Below the pieces are notes generated by a model. It had not been told where the DNA came from, did not search any database, and saw only the letters and a list, made by a program, of their open reading frames with translations. This document shows positions 49,490 through 57,330 of a stretch of 64,000 nucleotides of DNA, in pieces. Position 1 is the first letter of the stretch; each line of letters begins with the position of its first letter. Source of the stretch: Stagnimonas sp. (GTDB taxonomy: Bacteria; Pseudomonadota; Gammaproteobacteria; Nevskiales; Nevskiaceae); NCBI GenBank assembly GCA_030696045.1, contig JAUYNO010000078.1:1-64000 (forward strand), written 5' to 3'. The translations under genes and the position numbers were made by a program.

Positions 49490-51795
49490 AGGCGGACCTC
49501 GATCTGGGCGCCGATCAGGCGCGGCGGGCCGTAGGCGATGCTGCGGCCTGTCGGCACCGAGTAGCTGCCTGCGATGCCATAGCGGTAGACGGCGTAGTCC
49601 TGGTCGAGCAGGTTGCGGCCATGGCCGTAGACCGACCAGTGACGACCCTCGTAGCCCAGCCGCAGGTCCAGCAGGCGGCGCGCGTCACCGTTCTCGTCCG
49701 GGTCGTTCTCTGGTGTCGTGTAGTAGCCGGAACTGAAGGTGTAGCTAATCGCCGAGAACCAGCCGCCAGCGCCGCGCCAGGCGGCGCCGGTGCCGGCGGT
49801 CCATTGCGGCGCGTTGACGAAGCGGTTGCCGGAATAGTCGTTGCCGTTGTTCTGGTAGTCCTCAAAGCGCGTGTAGGCGTAGCCGAGGTTGGCGTAGAGC
49901 CGGAACCGGCCCAGCCGCAAGTTGTTCTCGAACTCGCTGCCGTAGAGCACCGAGTGCGCGGCGTTCTCGGTGCGGAAGCTCTGGATGTTGCTGCCGTTGT
50001 CGAAAGGCACGCGCACCTGTTGGTCCTGCCAGCGGGTGCCATAGACGTTGATGCGGGTGTTGAGCCGGCCCTGCCAGAGCGCGGCGCGCAGGCCGGTCTC
50101 GAGCGTCTGCGTGTACTCCGGCTCGTAGGAGTAGAGGTCGCCGGTCTGGATGTCGACGTCGCCGCCGCCGGCCCGGTAGGCCTCGGTGTAGCTCAGGAAT
50201 ACCGTCAACGCCGGCGTCAGTGCGTAGCGCCCGCCCACCTTGGGCAGCAGCGCGTGGTAGCTCGCCCCGATGGCCTGGCCGCCGTCGGTGCCGGGCACGA
50301 TGCCAGCGAGCTGGAACACCGGCAGCAGCGGCAGTTGTACCCGCCGCAGATAGTCGCCAATCGCCGCCAGCTGCTCCGGCGGCACCACGTAGGTATCGGC
50401 GCTGGTGACGAGGTAGTTGCCGCGCAGCTCGCTGCGCTCGAAGTCGTAGCGCAGGCCGGCGGTCAGCGTCAGCCGCTCGCTCGCCGCCCAGTCGATTTCG
50501 CTGAACACCGCGAAGTTCTTGGCGCGGCGCCGCTCGGCCTGGTCGTAGTCGACATCCGCCGCGATGTTGTCGCCACCGACCGGTTGGCCGGTCACTTCCG
50601 ACAGCAGGACCGGCGAGTCGTACAGGTGGTAGTCGAAGCTGTCGCGGAACCGGCCGGCGTAGAGGCCGACCAGACCGGTGAGGCCGTGCCAGTCGCGCAG
50701 GTTCAGGCGCAGCTCCTCGGTCAGCGAGCGGCCGATGCGGTGGTAGTCGTAGTAGCCGTGCTGCTCGGCGGTACCGTCGTAGTCCTCGGTGAAGTTGGCC
50801 TCGGTGTCGATGGTGCCGGTGGTCGAACTCAGCTCGAAGTGCGGGCCGAAGGACTGGCGCAGCCGCAGCGAGGCTGGTAGCGAGCGCTGCTCGCCGCTGC
50901 GTGGGTGGTCGCTGGGGTCGGTGCGGTGCGCGGCCTCGCCGTCGGCCTCGGCTTCGCGATGGACGAGGTCGAGCGCGCCGTCGCGCCGCGCGTGGCCGAG
51001 CGTGGCGAGCGCCGAGAAGCCGGAGTCGCCGTCCGGCACCCAGACCAGCTTGCCGCGCCAGAGCTGGTCGCGACGGGCGTCCCAGTCCGGGTCGTTGCGG
51101 GTGGGGTTGTCGATGTAGCCGTCGTCGCGCCGGTAGTCGCCCACCAGCCGGAACCGGAAGCCGCCGCCCAGCGGCCCACCGCCGGCCGCGGCCAGCTGCC
51201 GCTCGCCGAGTTGGCCATAGCGCAGGCGGGTGCGGAAGTCCCAGCGCGCGGTCGGCTCGCGCGTCTCCACCACTATGGCGCCGGCCAGCGCGTTGCGGCC
51301 CTGGCTGGTGGACTGCGCGCCGCGCAGGATCTCGACCTGCTCGACGTCGAACAGGTCGAGCAGGTTGCCGGTCTGCGCGGTGCTGTCGACGGCGACGCCA
51401 TCGACGTAGGTGCTGATCACCGGCTGGCCGAAGCCAGTGTCGTCGGCGCCATCGGAATCGACGCCGCGCAGGCTGAGCTGGCCTTCCAGGCTGGCCAGCG
51501 CGTTGGCGGTGCGGTCGGCGGCGTCGGAGACCGAGTCGATGCCGAAGTCTTCCAACTCGCGCCGGGTCTTCACCGCGACCGAGCTGCTGGTCTGCTGCTG
51601 CGAGCGGCCGAGCTTTTCGCCAGTGACGATCACCCGTTCCAGTTCCACGGTCTTCAGCTGCTCGACGGGCGCCGCTTCAGCCGTTGGTTTTGGCAGCGTC
51701 TGCACTGGCAGGCTGTCGGTACTGTCCTGGGCCTGGGCGGCGGCAGTGCCTAGCCACAGGCAGAGCAGCAGGCGCCGTTGGCGCAGCGCCCTCAT
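49486..51795 (-). CDS. TonB-dependent receptor, paralog 3 of 3
   Basis: 769-aa outer-membrane receptor closely resembling paralog 1: VELERVIVTGEKLGRSQQQTSSSVAVKTRRELEDFG, VEILRGAQSTSQGRNALAGAIVVETREPT, LSYTEAYRAGGGDVDIQTGDLYSYEPEYTQTLETGLRA. The plug states YVDGVAVDSTAQTGN. Signal peptide LLLCLWLGTAAAQAQ. Ends in QIEVRL rather than an aromatic residue. Overlaps the esterase gene upstream and paralog 2 downstream by four bases each, so the three receptors and the esterase are translationally linked. Confidence 0.9.
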   Translation of the reverse strand: MRALRQRRLLLCLWLGTAAAQAQDSTDSLPVQTLPKPTAEAAPVEQLKTVELERVIVTGEKLGRSQQQTSSSVAVKTRRELEDFGIDSVSDAADRTANALASLEGQLSLRGVDSDGADDTGFGQPVISTYVDGVAVDSTAQTGNLLDLFDVEQVEILRGAQSTSQGRNALAGAIVVETREPTARWDFRTRLRYGQLGERQLAAAGGGPLGGGFRFRLVGDYRRDDGYIDNPTRNDPDWDARRDQLWRGKLVWVPDGDSGFSALATLGHARRDGALDLVHREAEADGEAAHRTDPSDHPRSGEQRSLPASLRLRQSFGPHFELSSTTGTIDTEANFTEDYDGTAEQHGYYDYHRIGRSLTEELRLNLRDWHGLTGLVGLYAGRFRDSFDYHLYDSPVLLSEVTGQPVGGDNIAADVDYDQAERRRAKNFAVFSEIDWAASERLTLTAGLRYDFERSELRGNYLVTSADTYVVPPEQLAAIGDYLRRVQLPLLPVFQLAGIVPGTDGGQAIGASYHALLPKVGGRYALTPALTVFLSYTEAYRAGGGDVDIQTGDLYSYEPEYTQTLETGLRAALWQGRLNTRINVYGTRWQDQQVRVPFDNGSNIQSFRTENAAHSVLYGSEFENNLRLGRFRLYANLGYAYTRFEDYQNNGNDYSGNRFVNAPQWTAGTGAAWRGAGGWFSAISYTFSSGYYTTPENDPDENGDARRLLDLRLGYEGRHWSVYGHGRNLLDQDYAVYRYGIAGSYSVPTGRSIAYGPPRLIGAQIEVRL

Positions 51796-53012
51796 GGCGT
51801 CGCCGCTCCGGTCGCCGGCGGGGCCGGCGGCAGTGTGCCGGCGCGCAGGGTGGGGCCGAGCAGGCGGGCGGTCTCGTTGGCGGCACGCTCGGCCTCGGCG
51901 ACTACGCCGGAGAACTGCAGGAAGCTGTGGGTCAGCGGGCCGTAGCGCAGGTCGGCGACTGGCACGCCGTCGGCGGCGAGGCGCGCGGCGAAGGCGCGGC
52001 CGGAGTCGCGCAGGATGTCGAAGCCGCCGGTGGCGACAATGGTGGGTGGGAAGCCGCGCAGGCTCGCCGCCATGTGCAACGGGTCCATCAGCGCATCGGC
52101 CTGATCATGGTCGCTGATGCCGGGGAACACCCGAGGCAGCAGGAAGTCGATGAAGCTGGCGTCGAGCCCGTAGCCGCGCGCGAACAGCCGCATCGAGCGG
52201 TCGCCGCGCGGCAGGCCGGTGCCGGGGTAGTAGAGCAGCAGCGCGCGCGGAACCGGCCGGCCGGCGGCGAGCTGGCGCTGCACGGTGTTGATCGAGATAT
52301 GCCCGCCGGCGCTGTCGCCGCCGACCGCGACCCGTGCCGGATCGCCGCTCAGCGCCGTTGCGTTGGCGATTGCCCAGAGGTAGGCGTCCTCGCCGTCGTC
52401 ACTGGCGGCGGGATAGGGGTGCTCGGGCGCGCGGCGGTAATCGACCGAGAGCACGATCACCCGCGCCTCGTTGGCGAGCAGGCGCACCGCGCGGTCGAGC
52501 GCGGCGACGCTGGCGAACAGCCAGCCGCCGCCGTGGCAGTAGACCAGCACCGGCAGCGGGCCGGGCTCGTTGGTCTGCGGCCAGTAGAGGCGCACCGGCA
52601 CCGGTCCGTCGCGGCCAGGGATCTCGCGGTCCTCTATGCGTCGCATCGGCGCCGTGATCTTGGTGTAGAGCGTCCACTCGCGGTCAATGCTGTCGCGCAC
52701 CCAGCGGCGGCCGGGCGGCGTGGCGAAGATCGCCGGCATCAGCCGCTCGAACCAGGGGCCCATCGGCCGCATCCGCTCAGCGAGGTATTGCAGCTTGGGG
52801 TCCAGGGTCGCGCCGTCGATGACCTCGGGCGGCCCCTGCAGATGGGCGAAGAACCAGTCTTCCGGCTGCTGGAACAGGGCGAGCTTCTCCTGCTCGCTCT
52901 CGGTCGGCACGAAGGGGCTCGGGGTGGCGGTGCCGAACTGCGTCCAGGACCACCCGAAGGCGGCGGCCAGAAACAGGACAGCGAGAGGAACGATCAGCTT
53001 GCGCTTGCGCAT
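51792..53012 (-). CDS. HSL-family alpha/beta hydrolase (esterase)
   Basis: 406-aa hydrolase with an N-terminal signal anchor (LIVPLAVLFLAAAFGW, residues 6-21), so it acts outside the cytoplasm. Hormone-sensitive-lipase family signature: oxyanion HGGGW (160-164), SVDYRRAPEHPYPA, and GDSAGG (232-237) with nucleophile Ser234; catalytic Asp and His are likely in VATGGFDILRDSG and GPLTHSFLQF. In this iron operon it could hydrolyse an ester siderophore or release a linked ligand; that is inference. Overlaps the first receptor gene by four bases; 53 bases after the small membrane protein. Confidence 0.87.
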   Translation of the reverse strand: MRKRKLIVPLAVLFLAAAFGWSWTQFGTATPSPFVPTESEQEKLALFQQPEDWFFAHLQGPPEVIDGATLDPKLQYLAERMRPMGPWFERLMPAIFATPPGRRWVRDSIDREWTLYTKITAPMRRIEDREIPGRDGPVPVRLYWPQTNEPGPLPVLVYCHGGGWLFASVAALDRAVRLLANEARVIVLSVDYRRAPEHPYPAASDDGEDAYLWAIANATALSGDPARVAVGGDSAGGHISINTVQRQLAAGRPVPRALLLYYPGTGLPRGDRSMRLFARGYGLDASFIDFLLPRVFPGISDHDQADALMDPLHMAASLRGFPPTIVATGGFDILRDSGRAFAARLAADGVPVADLRYGPLTHSFLQFSGVVAEAERAANETARLLGPTLRAGTLPPAPPATGAATP

Positions 53013-53065
53013 TGGCGGTGGTCAGTGGAGGTGCTGGCGACCGCGACGCGGGCTTGCAAGAAAGG

Positions 53066-53365
53066 TCAGTCGAACTCGGGGTCGGGCGGCGCGGCGCTGC
53101 CGGGAGCCAGCCATTGCGTCAGCGCCCAACCTAGGCTGCAGCTGGCGCCGAGCCAGATCAGCAGCGCCGGCCACTGGCCGAACAGGCCGAGCGCCAGGCC
53201 AGGAAACGGCAGCAGCGTGGCCAGCGCGCGACGCTGTCCGGGCGTTAGCGGCGTCTGGCCATTGCCGGGCAGGTTGCGCAGGCGCTTGGGGTCGCGCAGC
53301 GCCAGCAATACGAGCAGCACGGTGCTCGGCAGCAGGGCCAGCAGACTCGCCGCCAGCGTGCTCAT
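53066..53365 (-). CDS. Small membrane protein of PepSY operon (99 aa)
   Basis: 99-aa membrane protein: TLAASLLALLPSTVLLVLLALRDPKRLRNL and RALATLLPFPGLALGLFGQWPALLIWLGASCSLGWALTQWLAP, giving about three helices; it resembles DUF3325 in size and layout. Start ATG at 53365 overlaps the PepSY stop by four bases. Likely counterpart of the DUF3325 protein in the first iron operon, judging by position. Confidence 0.65.
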   Translation of the reverse strand: MSTLAASLLALLPSTVLLVLLALRDPKRLRNLPGNGQTPLTPGQRRALATLLPFPGLALGLFGQWPALLIWLGASCSLGWALTQWLAPGSAAPPDPEFD

Positions 53366-54951
53366 GCCTGCATCGCCGGGCCGGCGGCCGGCGTGGCCTC
53401 GTCGGTGGCGCTGCGACGCAGCGCCAGGCGCAGGTACAGGGCGCCGGCGACGAACAGCGCCAGCTCCACCGCCAGCAGGCTGGCGAGTCCCTGTTGCCAA
53501 GCGGCGCTCCAGCCGATGCCGCCGCTGGCCAGCCGCGCCAGCGGCAGGCCAGCGAGGGCAACGCCCGTGGCGGCGAGCAGCCGGCGCCGGTAGCGAGTCA
53601 GGTCGTCGGCGACGGCAGCGCAGACGATCAGCGTCGCCGCGACGGCGAGGAACAGCACCCCCTGCGTATCAGCCGGGTGCGGCCCGCGGTCGCGCAGCAG
53701 GAAGTAGGCATAGGGCGCGACGGCCAGCGCCAGGGGCAGGCCGTAGCCGACCAGGTGCACGGCGCGGTCCATGATCCGCCAGCTGCGCTGCTCTTGGCGC
53801 CGGCGTGTCCACAACAGCATGCCGGTGAGCGTGACGTAGGCGCCGGCGAAGCCAAGTGCGAACCAGACGCTCTTCGAGACCACGCCGGCGAAATTACCGA
53901 AGTGCAGCGGACTCATCAGCAGTACCAGACTGTTGCCGGTCGAGGGCACATGGCCGAGGAAGGGCTGCTCGCGGATGAACTCTCCGCTAGCCAGGCTGTA
54001 GAGGTAGGCGGTGTTGAGAAGGCCACCTTCCCGGGCTTCGAGCTGCACGGTGGCGCGGGCATCGGCACGGCCCCAGTGCTCAAGGCTGACGAAGCCGACG
54101 CGGGCCCCGCCGCGCTGCCGCGCGTCGGCGAACAGGGCATCCAGATTGGCCGGCGTGACGGGGCTCGGGTCTTCCGGGAGCTTCTTGGCGGTGAGCGCGG
54201 CGGTGGCGGCCTCGATGTCGCCGTTGAAGGCGACCATCGCCATCGCCGGCACGCCAATCGTGGTGGCGAAGCTGAAGAAGCTGCCGGTGAAGGCGAGCAG
54301 AAAGGCGAACGGCAGGTTCCAAGCCCCGGCGACCACGTGCACATCGCGGGCGGTGAGCAGGCCGCCGCGCCGACGCAGCGTGAAGATTTCCTTGAACAGA
54401 TGGCGGTGGAGGAACAGGCCGCTGACCGCCGCCACCATCATCATCAGGCCGAGCGTACCGGTTAGCAGCAGGCCCCAGGGATTGGGCAGATGCAGGCGCA
54501 CATGCAGGTCGACCAGGAAGTCGGCGACGGCATTGCTGCGGCGCTGGTCGGCGATCTCGTCGAGCAGTCCATCGCGGCGCGCCAGCGGCTTGAGCGTCTT
54601 GGGATCCAGCTCGAATTCGGTGCCGCGTTCGACCGGCTGGCCCTTGGCGTCCTTCTCGTCGACATGGAAAAGCACATTCCAGCGCCCGCCCGCCGTCGGA
54701 AACAGGAAGACCTCGTGCAGGAACAGGGGGTCGACCTGGCGCGCGAGATCGCGGTAGGCGGCGTCGAAGCCGGTCGGCAGTTCCTGGCCGGAGGGCCGCG
54801 AGAGCGGGCTGGACCAGTCGCTGATCTCCTTCGCGAACACTGCGGCGACGCCGGTACAGATCACCGCGTACAGCAGCAGGCCGAGCAGCACGCCGGACCA
54901 GCCGTGCACGGCGAGTAGTGACTGAGTCTGCTGCTTGGGGAGCTTGATCAT
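53362..54951 (-). CDS. PepSY-TM protein, second copy
   Basis: 529-aa inner-membrane protein: QSLLAVHGWSGVLLGLLLYAVICTGVAAVFAKEISDW (helix 1 with His), VADFLVDLHVRLHLPNPWGLLLTGTLGLMMMVAAVSGLFLHRHLFKEIFTLR, VVAGAWNLPFAFLLAFTGSFFSF, LMSPLHFGNFAGVVSKSVWFALGFAGAYVTLTGMLLWTRRR and five or so more helices. His pairs across helices could bind heme, as proposed for siderophore reductases. ATG at 54951 (MIKLPKQQTQ) overlaps the stop of the 103-aa gene by four bases. Distant from the first PepSY protein (39552-41234) but the same family. Confidence 0.87.
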   Translation of the reverse strand: MIKLPKQQTQSLLAVHGWSGVLLGLLLYAVICTGVAAVFAKEISDWSSPLSRPSGQELPTGFDAAYRDLARQVDPLFLHEVFLFPTAGGRWNVLFHVDEKDAKGQPVERGTEFELDPKTLKPLARRDGLLDEIADQRRSNAVADFLVDLHVRLHLPNPWGLLLTGTLGLMMMVAAVSGLFLHRHLFKEIFTLRRRGGLLTARDVHVVAGAWNLPFAFLLAFTGSFFSFATTIGVPAMAMVAFNGDIEAATAALTAKKLPEDPSPVTPANLDALFADARQRGGARVGFVSLEHWGRADARATVQLEAREGGLLNTAYLYSLASGEFIREQPFLGHVPSTGNSLVLLMSPLHFGNFAGVVSKSVWFALGFAGAYVTLTGMLLWTRRRQEQRSWRIMDRAVHLVGYGLPLALAVAPYAYFLLRDRGPHPADTQGVLFLAVAATLIVCAAVADDLTRYRRRLLAATGVALAGLPLARLASGGIGWSAAWQQGLASLLAVELALFVAGALYLRLALRRSATDEATPAAGPAMQA

Positions 54952-55259
54952 GTCACGGCCCCTTTCGCGGCCATCAGGTGTACGAGGATCAGCCCGAGCT
55001 GCAGCAGCGCGGCGCCGCCGACGACGGCGAAGCCGCGCAGCAGGCGCGGGTCGAGGCAGGCGTAGAGGAACCAGCCGGCCCAGAGCATCGGGAAGAACAC
55101 CACCGGCACTACCAGGTGATCGAGCCCGGCGGCGCCCTCCGGCAACCAGAGCGCGCCGCCCATCATGGTCAGCAGGGCGGTGAGCAGGGCCAGCGGTCCG
55201 GCCAGCAGGCCGCGTAGCCAGGCGCGGGCACGGGAGGGGAAGGCAGCGGTCACGGACAT
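54948..55259 (-). CDS. Small membrane protein leading the second iron operon (103 aa)
   Basis: 103-aa protein, about three helices: WLRGLLAGPLALLTALLTMMGGALWL, VVPVVFFPMLWAGWFLYACLDPRLLRG, AVVGGAALLQLGLILVHLMA. Similar in size and place to DUF3649/iron-uptake small proteins beside PepSY genes. First gene after the Fur box at 55326-55346 and coupled to the PepSY gene by a four-base overlap. Confidence 0.7.
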   Translation of the reverse strand: MSVTAAFPSRARAWLRGLLAGPLALLTALLTMMGGALWLPEGAAGLDHLVVPVVFFPMLWAGWFLYACLDPRLLRGFAVVGGAALLQLGLILVHLMAAKGAVT

Positions 55260-55325
55260 GACGATCAGGTCGCTTGAGGGGGCGCAAAAGGGAAGGACGG
55301 CGACGAGGCGACGTCGGTTGGCTTT

Positions 55326-55346
55326 TGCGAATGATAAGAGTTCGCA
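55326..55346. promoter_or_regulatory. Fur-box-like palindrome before the eight-gene iron operon
   Basis: 21-base sequence with inverted arms TGCGAA/TTCGCA around TGATAAGAG, containing the Fur-consensus GAATGATAA. It lies 67 bases upstream of the first leftward gene (55259) and 74 bases before a rightward ATG (55420), so it could control both directions. Shares TGCGAATGA with the box at 43930. Confidence 0.7.
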
Positions 55347-55419
55347 TTAGAGAGCGCCAGCGAATAAGCTCGGGCTCCCGCCAGCCTGCTGCCAGCGAAT
55401 CCCACCGGAGAGCCTGGAC

Positions 55420-55605
55420 ATGCTGACCCTCAAACTTTCGATCCCTACTGTCGCGTCTGTCGGCGAACTGCCGGCGCGGCTGATGCCCGCCGCGGCTGCA
55501 GGGCGTTGCCTGCGGTGCCCCGGCTGCGCGGCGGCCGGTACTGCCGCCGCAGCCCGTTGTGGCTTGCCGTTGCAGCGCCAGCGCTGCGGGGACGGCGGGC
55601 GATGA
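55420..55605 (+). CDS. Possible small Cys-containing leader protein (61 aa)
   Basis: 61 codons: LTLKLSIPTVASVGELPARL, then an Ala-rich stretch with five cysteines (CLRC, C, C, C). GGAGAG is about nine bases before the ATG. Its stop overlaps the start of the AraC-type gene (ATGA), so it would be translationally coupled to it. High GC alone can create such a frame, so the protein is uncertain. It may be a regulatory leader peptide. Confidence 0.35.
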   Translation: MLTLKLSIPTVASVGELPARLMPAAAAGRCLRCPGCAAAGTAAAARCGLPLQRQRCGDGGR

Positions 55606-56015
55606 GCTTCAACGACGAGGGTCTTGGCCCGCCGCTACCGACCTCGACGACGGATCGCCCCGCGCCTGAGCGACCGCGACCCTCGCCGCGCTTGCTCAAG
55701 GTGCGCAAGCTGATCGAGCGCTGCTACGCCGATCCGCTCAGCGCCGGCCGCATGGCCCGCCATGCCGGCTTCACCGCCACCGAACTGCGCCGACAGTTCG
55801 CGGCCTGCTACGACTGCACGCCCGAGGCCTACCTGATCGCCTGCCGCATGCGCGCCGCCGAGGCCCTGCTGGCACTCGGCAGGACCGAACACAACGTCGC
55901 GCTCCTGGTCGGCTACACCAGCTATCGACGCTATCTCGGTGATCGTCAGCGCCATCAGCGGAGCCAGAGGATCGCTGCAGGCGAGGCCGCGCTGCGGGAA
56001 TTCCTGCAGCGATAG
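55602..56015 (+). CDS. AraC-type DNA-binding domain protein (137 aa)
   Basis: 137-aa protein with no sensor domain, only the AraC double helix-turn-helix: RMARHAGFTATELRRQFAACYDCTPEAYLIACRMRAAEALLAL (about 50-92) and NVALLVGYTSYRRYLGDRQRHQRSQ (about 98-122). The second motif departs from the consensus after VGYTSYRRY (usually FSRAFKRxxGxSP), which may mean decay or a frameshift. Divergent from the eight-gene iron operon, so probably its regulator, like PchR-type proteins but truncated. It is the last gene inside the island. Confidence 0.65.
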   Translation: MSFNDEGLGPPLPTSTTDRPAPERPRPSPRLLKVRKLIERCYADPLSAGRMARHAGFTATELRRQFAACYDCTPEAYLIACRMRAAEALLALGRTEHNVALLVGYTSYRRYLGDRQRHQRSQRIAAGEAALREFLQR

Positions 56016-56245
56016 CAGGACGGCTCCCCATTCGAGGCAGGCGGGGACACCCAGCACGATGTGGCGGAGGTGAAGGTGGCGCCGCTGAGGGTGGACCAGC
56101 CTCCGAGGCAGACCGCTCTTCCCGTCGCGGCGATGCCACTTCACGGCAATGAGGTGTGGGCGTGGCATAGCCATCTTCAGCCGAGCGGAGCCGACGAAAC
56201 GTTTTCGTGATTTCGTTGACGGTATAGGGGCAGCGGCCGGGTGGT

Positions 56246-56264
56246 GGGGGTACTTTTGGGGGTA
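56246..56264. repeat. Integrase arm-type repeats, right end
   Basis: GGGGGTA at 56246-56252 and again at 56258-56264, spaced 12 bases start to start. Same heptamer as at the left end (18457-18516). Confidence 0.55.
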
Positions 56265-56319
56265 ATCTTATTAAGCCGAATCCTAGAATCTTAGTGACGA
56301 CAATGCTTATTTGGAACAA

Positions 56320-56343
56320 TTCGAGTGACGCCCTGCCGCCAAG
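56320..56343. other. attR-like degenerate copy of tRNA-Ser 3' end
   Basis: TTCGA, four differing bases, then CGCCCTGCCGCCAA; aligns to 18331-18355 with one missing T and four substitutions. Spacing between the TTCGA and CGCCCTG blocks is the same in both copies. Confidence 0.5.
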
Positions 56344-56386
56344 ATGTCCTGGGTTGGCCCATTCAAATGGGAGAACCCGCAAAAAT

Positions 56387-56407
56387 GCCCGCGACTGCGG
56401 GCTTTTT
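56387..56407 (+). terminator. Intrinsic terminator outside the island
   Basis: GCCCGC-GACT-GCGGGC followed by TTTTTT, preceded by AAAAA, so it can act in both directions. With the island excised it would sit about 50 bases after the tRNA-Ser gene, a normal place for a tRNA terminator. Confidence 0.85.
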
Positions 56408-56501
56408 TGTGTGGGTATGAAACTTTGGAAGGGGATTCGCGGCCGCTCCTGAGCGGGGTCCCCCCAATTTTCCAAGGGGCGCATTGCCGGGGCTGCCCTC
56501 G

Positions 56502-57329
56502 CTACTGACACTGCACCAGCTTGAAGAAGCGGGGGTCTGCAATGACGGACGGCGGGATGCCAAAGGTGTCAATAAACACCTTGTCGGCATGGGCTAGGTC
56601 GTGAAACCCAGCCTCAACGGCGACGTCAGTCAGCTTGCGCCCACTCCGCCAAAGGTTGGCCGCGCGCCAGATGGCCTGCCAGCGTGAGTATTCGCCGATG
56701 GTTGCGCCGACCTGGAGCTTGAACAGCTCACGCAGCCGCGACTCTGACAGATGCACCTGGGCCGCCAGCCTGTCGATGCGCACTTCATTCAGCGGCAATT
56801 GGTCAACGAGTTGACGTGCTTTCTCGATGCGTGGGTCGAGCGGGTCCGCCGGGCGCGCCAGCTTGCCCGTCGTGGCATGGACTGCCTGCTGGAACAGATC
56901 CTTGGCGATGCTACCGGGTAGACGACCAGCCATCGCTTCGCGCAATGCGGGCAGCATGTGTTCGAACGGCTCGAACGGGAGATCAATGACGGCTTCGCCG
57001 TGCAGAAACTCCTTTAGTCCGGCGTACTCCGTCATTTCCAGCGGGAAGTAGAACAGGGCGATATCGCTATCCACCGCGGTGATGCGCCTGCGTCCGGAAC
57101 GCGGCGCAACCAGGGAGGCTCGCGTCCGCAGTTTCCGGCCTTCGACTTCGAGGTCGTATGGGGCCTTGCAGCCCAGCCTTAGGGTTGCTGTCAGCGGGCT
57201 GGTAGGGCGATCAAGCACCAGCGTGTTCGCGAGCATCAGCAAGCCTCGTGACCAGTAATAAATGGTGGCGCCGTGGCTCACGGGATGCTGCGGCCTGGCG
57301 GATGTTTCGAGCTCGGCTTGCAGGCTCAT
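56502..57329 (-). CDS. AraC-family transcriptional regulator
   Basis: 275-aa regulator. N-terminal cupin-like sensor (about 20-150; SPLTATLRLGCKAPYDLEVEGRKLRTRASLVAPRSGRRRITAVDSDIALFYFPL) and a C-terminal double helix-turn-helix: RIDRLAAQVHLSESRLRELFKLQVGATIGEYSRWQAIWRAANLW and LTDVAVEAGFHDLAHADKVFIDTFGIPPS. The longer frame upstream lacks conserved sequence; ATG at 57329 (MSLQAELETS) is chosen. Points at the divergent M28-like/lipase pair across about 180 bases, which it may control. Confidence 0.85.
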   Translation of the reverse strand: MSLQAELETSARPQHPVSHGATIYYWSRGLLMLANTLVLDRPTSPLTATLRLGCKAPYDLEVEGRKLRTRASLVAPRSGRRRITAVDSDIALFYFPLEMTEYAGLKEFLHGEAVIDLPFEPFEHMLPALREAMAGRLPGSIAKDLFQQAVHATTGKLARPADPLDPRIEKARQLVDQLPLNEVRIDRLAAQVHLSESRLRELFKLQVGATIGEYSRWQAIWRAANLWRSGRKLTDVAVEAGFHDLAHADKVFIDTFGIPPSVIADPRFFKLVQCQ

Positions 57330-57330
57330 G

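Larger units (their letters stand above)
18354..56343. mobile_element. Candidate 38-kb genomic island integrated in tRNA-Ser
   Basis: Left end: tRNA-Ser 3' end followed by a P4-type integrase reading away from it. Right end: a degenerate copy of the tRNA 3' end (56320-56343), two GGGGGTA arm-type sites just inside it, and a hairpin-T6 terminator 44 bases outside that could be the original tRNA terminator. Cargo includes AlpA, Gp2-like satellite genes, plasmid-type genes, a candidate defense module and iron uptake operons. The right repeat is not perfect, so the limits are inferred; the iron operons, whose composition resembles the core genome, might belong to an older insertion. Confidence 0.6.
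56016..56501. other. Island right-end intergenic region
   Basis: 486 bases without a gene. Holds arm-type repeats (56246-56264), the attR-like core (56320-56343) and an intrinsic terminator (56387-56407). Local AT content rises between 56200 and 56420. An inverted repeat ACGAAA/TTTTCGT lies near 56195-56210. Confidence 0.6.

Noticed and set aside
47198-49534. 778-codon plus-strand frame
   Set aside because: Antisense shadow of receptor paralog 2; low-complexity composition.
18361-56343. CRISPR array within the island
   Set aside because: No regularly spaced repeats with unique spacers were seen; the direct repeats found are arm-type sites and a two-unit 24-bp repeat.
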